Positions 37,893-39,779 of a stretch of DNA of 39,779 bases are shown piece after piece. The stretch is from a virus. A program made the translations under genes and the position numbers. A model generated the notes under the pieces. It worked only from the letters and a program-made list of their open reading frames with translations. It was not told the DNA's origin and made no database searches. How positions within the stretch are numbered: the first letter of the stretch is position 1; each line of letters starts with the position of its first letter. The DNA is taken from IMG/VR virus record IMGVR_UViG_3300042870_001869, positions 1-39,779 of that record. One strand, given 5' to 3'.

Positions 37893-38789
37893 ATGCAGAA
37901 TTTAGATTTAAGCTATAAAGAAATTTATCCTAAAATTTTTGTATACAATAAACTATTACCCGATGCAGACAACCTGCATCAAATCATGCAGTTGTCGGAA
38001 GAAAATGGTCAAGGTAAATGTGTATATACTGAATGGGTAGATTGGTTTATTTTTGGTAAATATTGTAATTCAAAACATATAGATAGCGTTATAGAGGATA
38101 TTGATAAAAATAATAACTATGATTATAAGTTATTACAAAAAGAATATTTATTATACCGTAGATTAAAAGAATCTACAACAGCAGCCATATCTCATTATGT
38201 AGCAGTAAACAACATAGAACTTCCGGAAAACTCTTTTATAACTGGGCAAAACGTAGCAAGATATAACCCCAATGTAGACACTGGCGAAGGTAAGACCATG
38301 CAGTACCACACTGACTATGGTATTGGCGAATGGTATTGGCCTGGAGAAAAATTCTTACTTACTGCTACAACATATGTTAATGATGACTATGATGGTGGAG
38401 AGATTATGTTTTCTATAGGAGATGATAGCATTAGATATAAACCGGAGGCTGGAGACATATTAGTATTTCCTTCAGGATCTCCTCTTTATCCAGGCGGTGA
38501 ACCATATTTTCATGGCGTAGATGGAATACAAAAAAATAGTAAATTTTTAGTTAGAATGTATTTAAAGTATGTAGCTAAAGGTGAAAAGAAATGGTATGAT
38601 GGTGAAGAAAAATATGGTAAAGACGAGTGGTATAAAATAGCAAAAGAAAGAGCTGAAGGACATAATACTATTGCTGTATTCGATGGCCAACTCAAACTTT
38701 GCTCCGCTCTTATTACCCAACTTTATGGGATTGATCCCAGTACTTACGAAGCAAAAACAAATGTCTACTATGATGAAGACGAAAAATAA
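37893..38789 (+). CDS. 2OG-Fe(II) oxygenase (298 aa)
   Basis: A larger member of the prolyl-hydroxylase-type family. His139-x-Asp141 (QYHTDY), YDGGEI at 166-171, PEAGDILVFPS (184-194), His207 (YFHGV) and Arg221 complete the iron/2-oxoglutarate set; unlike the two smaller oxygenases it keeps the usual Arg. Residues 1-115 are a helical N-terminal domain and the last 70 residues a charged tail. A ribosome site GGAGC lies ten bases before the ATG. It precedes an RmlB-like gene, so a glycan or protein-surface modification role is possible. Confidence 0.85.
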   Translation: MQNLDLSYKEIYPKIFVYNKLLPDADNLHQIMQLSEENGQGKCVYTEWVDWFIFGKYCNSKHIDSVIEDIDKNNNYDYKLLQKEYLLYRRLKESTTAAISHYVAVNNIELPENSFITGQNVARYNPNVDTGEGKTMQYHTDYGIGEWYWPGEKFLLTATTYVNDDYDGGEIMFSIGDDSIRYKPEAGDILVFPSGSPLYPGGEPYFHGVDGIQKNSKFLVRMYLKYVAKGEKKWYDGEEKYGKDEWYKIAKERAEGHNTIAVFDGQLKLCSALITQLYGIDPSTYEAKTNVYYDEDEK

Positions 38790-38802
38790 AAAGGAAAATA
38801 AA

Positions 38803-39779
38803 ATGAGTAAAAGAGTATTATTAACAGGTGCTGGTGGTTTTGTAGGGCACCACACATTAGAGCACATTTTTAAAACAACAGACTGGGACGTAGTAATCAC
38901 TGACTCATTCCGTCATCGTGGTGTCACAGATAGAATCACATCTATTACTTCATGGGAAGCTAACAAGCATCGTGCAAAACTAATTACGCATGATCTGACT
39001 GTTCCATTCTCAGATGTAATGATCAAGGAAATTGGACATGTAGATTATATTATTTCTATGGCTTCTGATTCTCATGTCGATAGATCAATTACAGAACCAG
39101 CTCCATTCATAACTAATAACGTAGCTCTCATAGTTAACATGCTAGAGTTATCACGTAAGATTAAACCAGAAGTTTTCTTGCAGGTTTCTACAGATGAAGT
39201 CTATGGTCCTGCTCCAGCTGGTTATGCTCACGTCGAGTGGGATACTATCTTGCCATCCAATCCTTACTCAGCTTCTAAGGCTGCACAGGAAGCAGTGTGC
39301 ATTTCTTACTGGCGTACATTTGATGTGCCTGTAGTTATCACTAATACGATGAATATTATTGGTGAGCGTCAAGATGCAGAGAAGTTTGTTCCTAAGGTTA
39401 TGTACTCTTTGGAAAAGAATATCCCCATGACTATTCATGGTACTGAGGGTAACATTGGCTCGAGATATTATCTTCATGCTAGAAACCAAGCAGATGCTTT
39501 GTTGTTCATCTTAAAGAACTTGCCGGCGACACCATACCCAGATAATGATAGACCAGATAAATATCATATCGTTGGTGAGCGTGAGATAGATAACCTTACT
39601 ATGGCAAGAATGATAGCTAAGTATTGGGGTAAAGAACTCAAGTACGAACTAGTAGACTTTCACTCAACGAGACCAGGACATGATCTTCGCTATGCTCTTG
39701 ATGGAAAGAAGTTAGCAGATGCTGGATGGGTTGCCCCAATACCCCTAGAAGATTCCCTTGAAGCTACAATTGAATGGAC
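38803..39779 (+). CDS. NAD-dependent sugar-nucleotide epimerase/dehydratase, RmlB-like (partial)
   Basis: Starts at ATG 38803 after an AAAGGAAA ribosome site and runs open to the window edge (325 codons seen). Short-chain dehydrogenase family: TGAGGFVG (8-15) binds NAD, STDEVYG (129-135) has the Thr-Asp-Glu of dTDP-glucose 4,6-dehydratase, and Tyr155-x3-Lys159 (YSASK) is the catalytic pair. RPGHD-x-RYA near residue 290 matches the RmlB C-terminal substrate loop. It would make 4-keto-6-deoxy sugar nucleotides. The 3' end lies outside the window. Confidence 0.9.
   Translation, partial: MSKRVLLTGAGGFVGHHTLEHIFKTTDWDVVITDSFRHRGVTDRITSITSWEANKHRAKLITHDLTVPFSDVMIKEIGHVDYIISMASDSHVDRSITEPAPFITNNVALIVNMLELSRKIKPEVFLQVSTDEVYGPAPAGYAHVEWDTILPSNPYSASKAAQEAVCISYWRTFDVPVVITNTMNIIGERQDAEKFVPKVMYSLEKNIPMTIHGTEGNIGSRYYLHARNQADALLFILKNLPATPYPDNDRPDKYHIVGEREIDNLTMARMIAKYWGKELKYELVDFHSTRPGHDLRYALDGKKLADAGWVAPIPLEDSLEATIEW

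Overview
The window reads as part of a large, AT-rich, lytic-type tailed-phage genome. Genes are tightly packed, nearly all on the + strand, with ATGA/TAATG start-stop overlaps, many tiny ORFs, and seven tRNA genes scattered among them. A WhiB-like Fe-S protein, a DUF732-like secreted protein, a DUF4314-like protein and start codons sitting just behind -10 boxes (leaderless transcripts) point to an actinobacterial host. The low GC would fit a freshwater or marine actinobacterium, but host and lineage are inference. No capsid, portal, terminase, tail, polymerase or integrase gene is recognisable here, so this is an accessory/early region of a bigger genome. The last gene runs off the right edge.

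Layout. 1-4.9 kb: small unknowns, an SF2 helicase and a secreted subtilisin-like protease. 4.9-10 kb: tRNAs (Leu-TAA, Asn-GTT, Lys-TTT, a CAT tRNA, Ile-TAT) interleaved with very small genes, many with Cys-pair zinc-site motifs, plus an acyl carrier protein. 10-12.3 kb: WhiB-like protein, a compact site-2 (M50) membrane protease and unknowns. 12.3-16.9 kb: a four-gene ubiquitin-like conjugation cluster (E2-like protein fused to Cys-pair domains, JAMM isopeptidase, E1/ThiF-like enzyme, small beta-grasp Ubl ending in Gly) closed by a strong hairpin terminator. 16.9-23.8 kb: a coupled run led by a Ycf46-like AAA+ ATPase and ending in two large proteins with PRTRC-B/E2-like motifs. 23.8-28.3 kb: HTH protein, single-strand binding protein, Fe-S uracil-DNA-glycosylase-like protein, then HNH nuclease / tRNA-Arg / GIY-YIG nuclease. 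28.4 kb: an HslV/proteasome-beta-like peptidase behind its own good promoter. 29-34.9 kb: zinc-ribbon and small proteins, a sulfotransferase-like protein beside an APS-kinase-like/nucleotidyltransferase fusion, an FkbM-type methyltransferase and two 2OG-Fe(II) oxygenases. 34.9-37.3 kb: the only minus-strand block, four genes including a HExxH protein. 37.3-39.8 kb: a degenerate tRNA-Gly, a third 2OG-Fe(II) oxygenase and an RmlB-like NAD-dependent sugar-nucleotide dehydratase (partial).

The standout is the ubiquitin-like system. E2-like, JAMM, E1-like and Ubl genes lie in a row, the same four activities as in bacterial Bil operons and PRTRC clusters, but here in a phage. Near them are an AAA+ ATPase, two further E2-like-fold proteins and, about 4.6 kb further on, a Thr-nucleophile peptidase. 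A reasonable hypothesis is a phage-encoded tagging system, possibly coupled to unfolding and proteolysis. The JAMM gene also carries what looks like a programmed -1 frameshift signal exactly at the end of the JAMM domain, giving a second Gly/Tyr-rich C terminus. Other themes are metabolite/surface modification (sulfation, hydroxylation, methylation, sugar nucleotide) and codon supply by tRNAs for A/U-rich codons.
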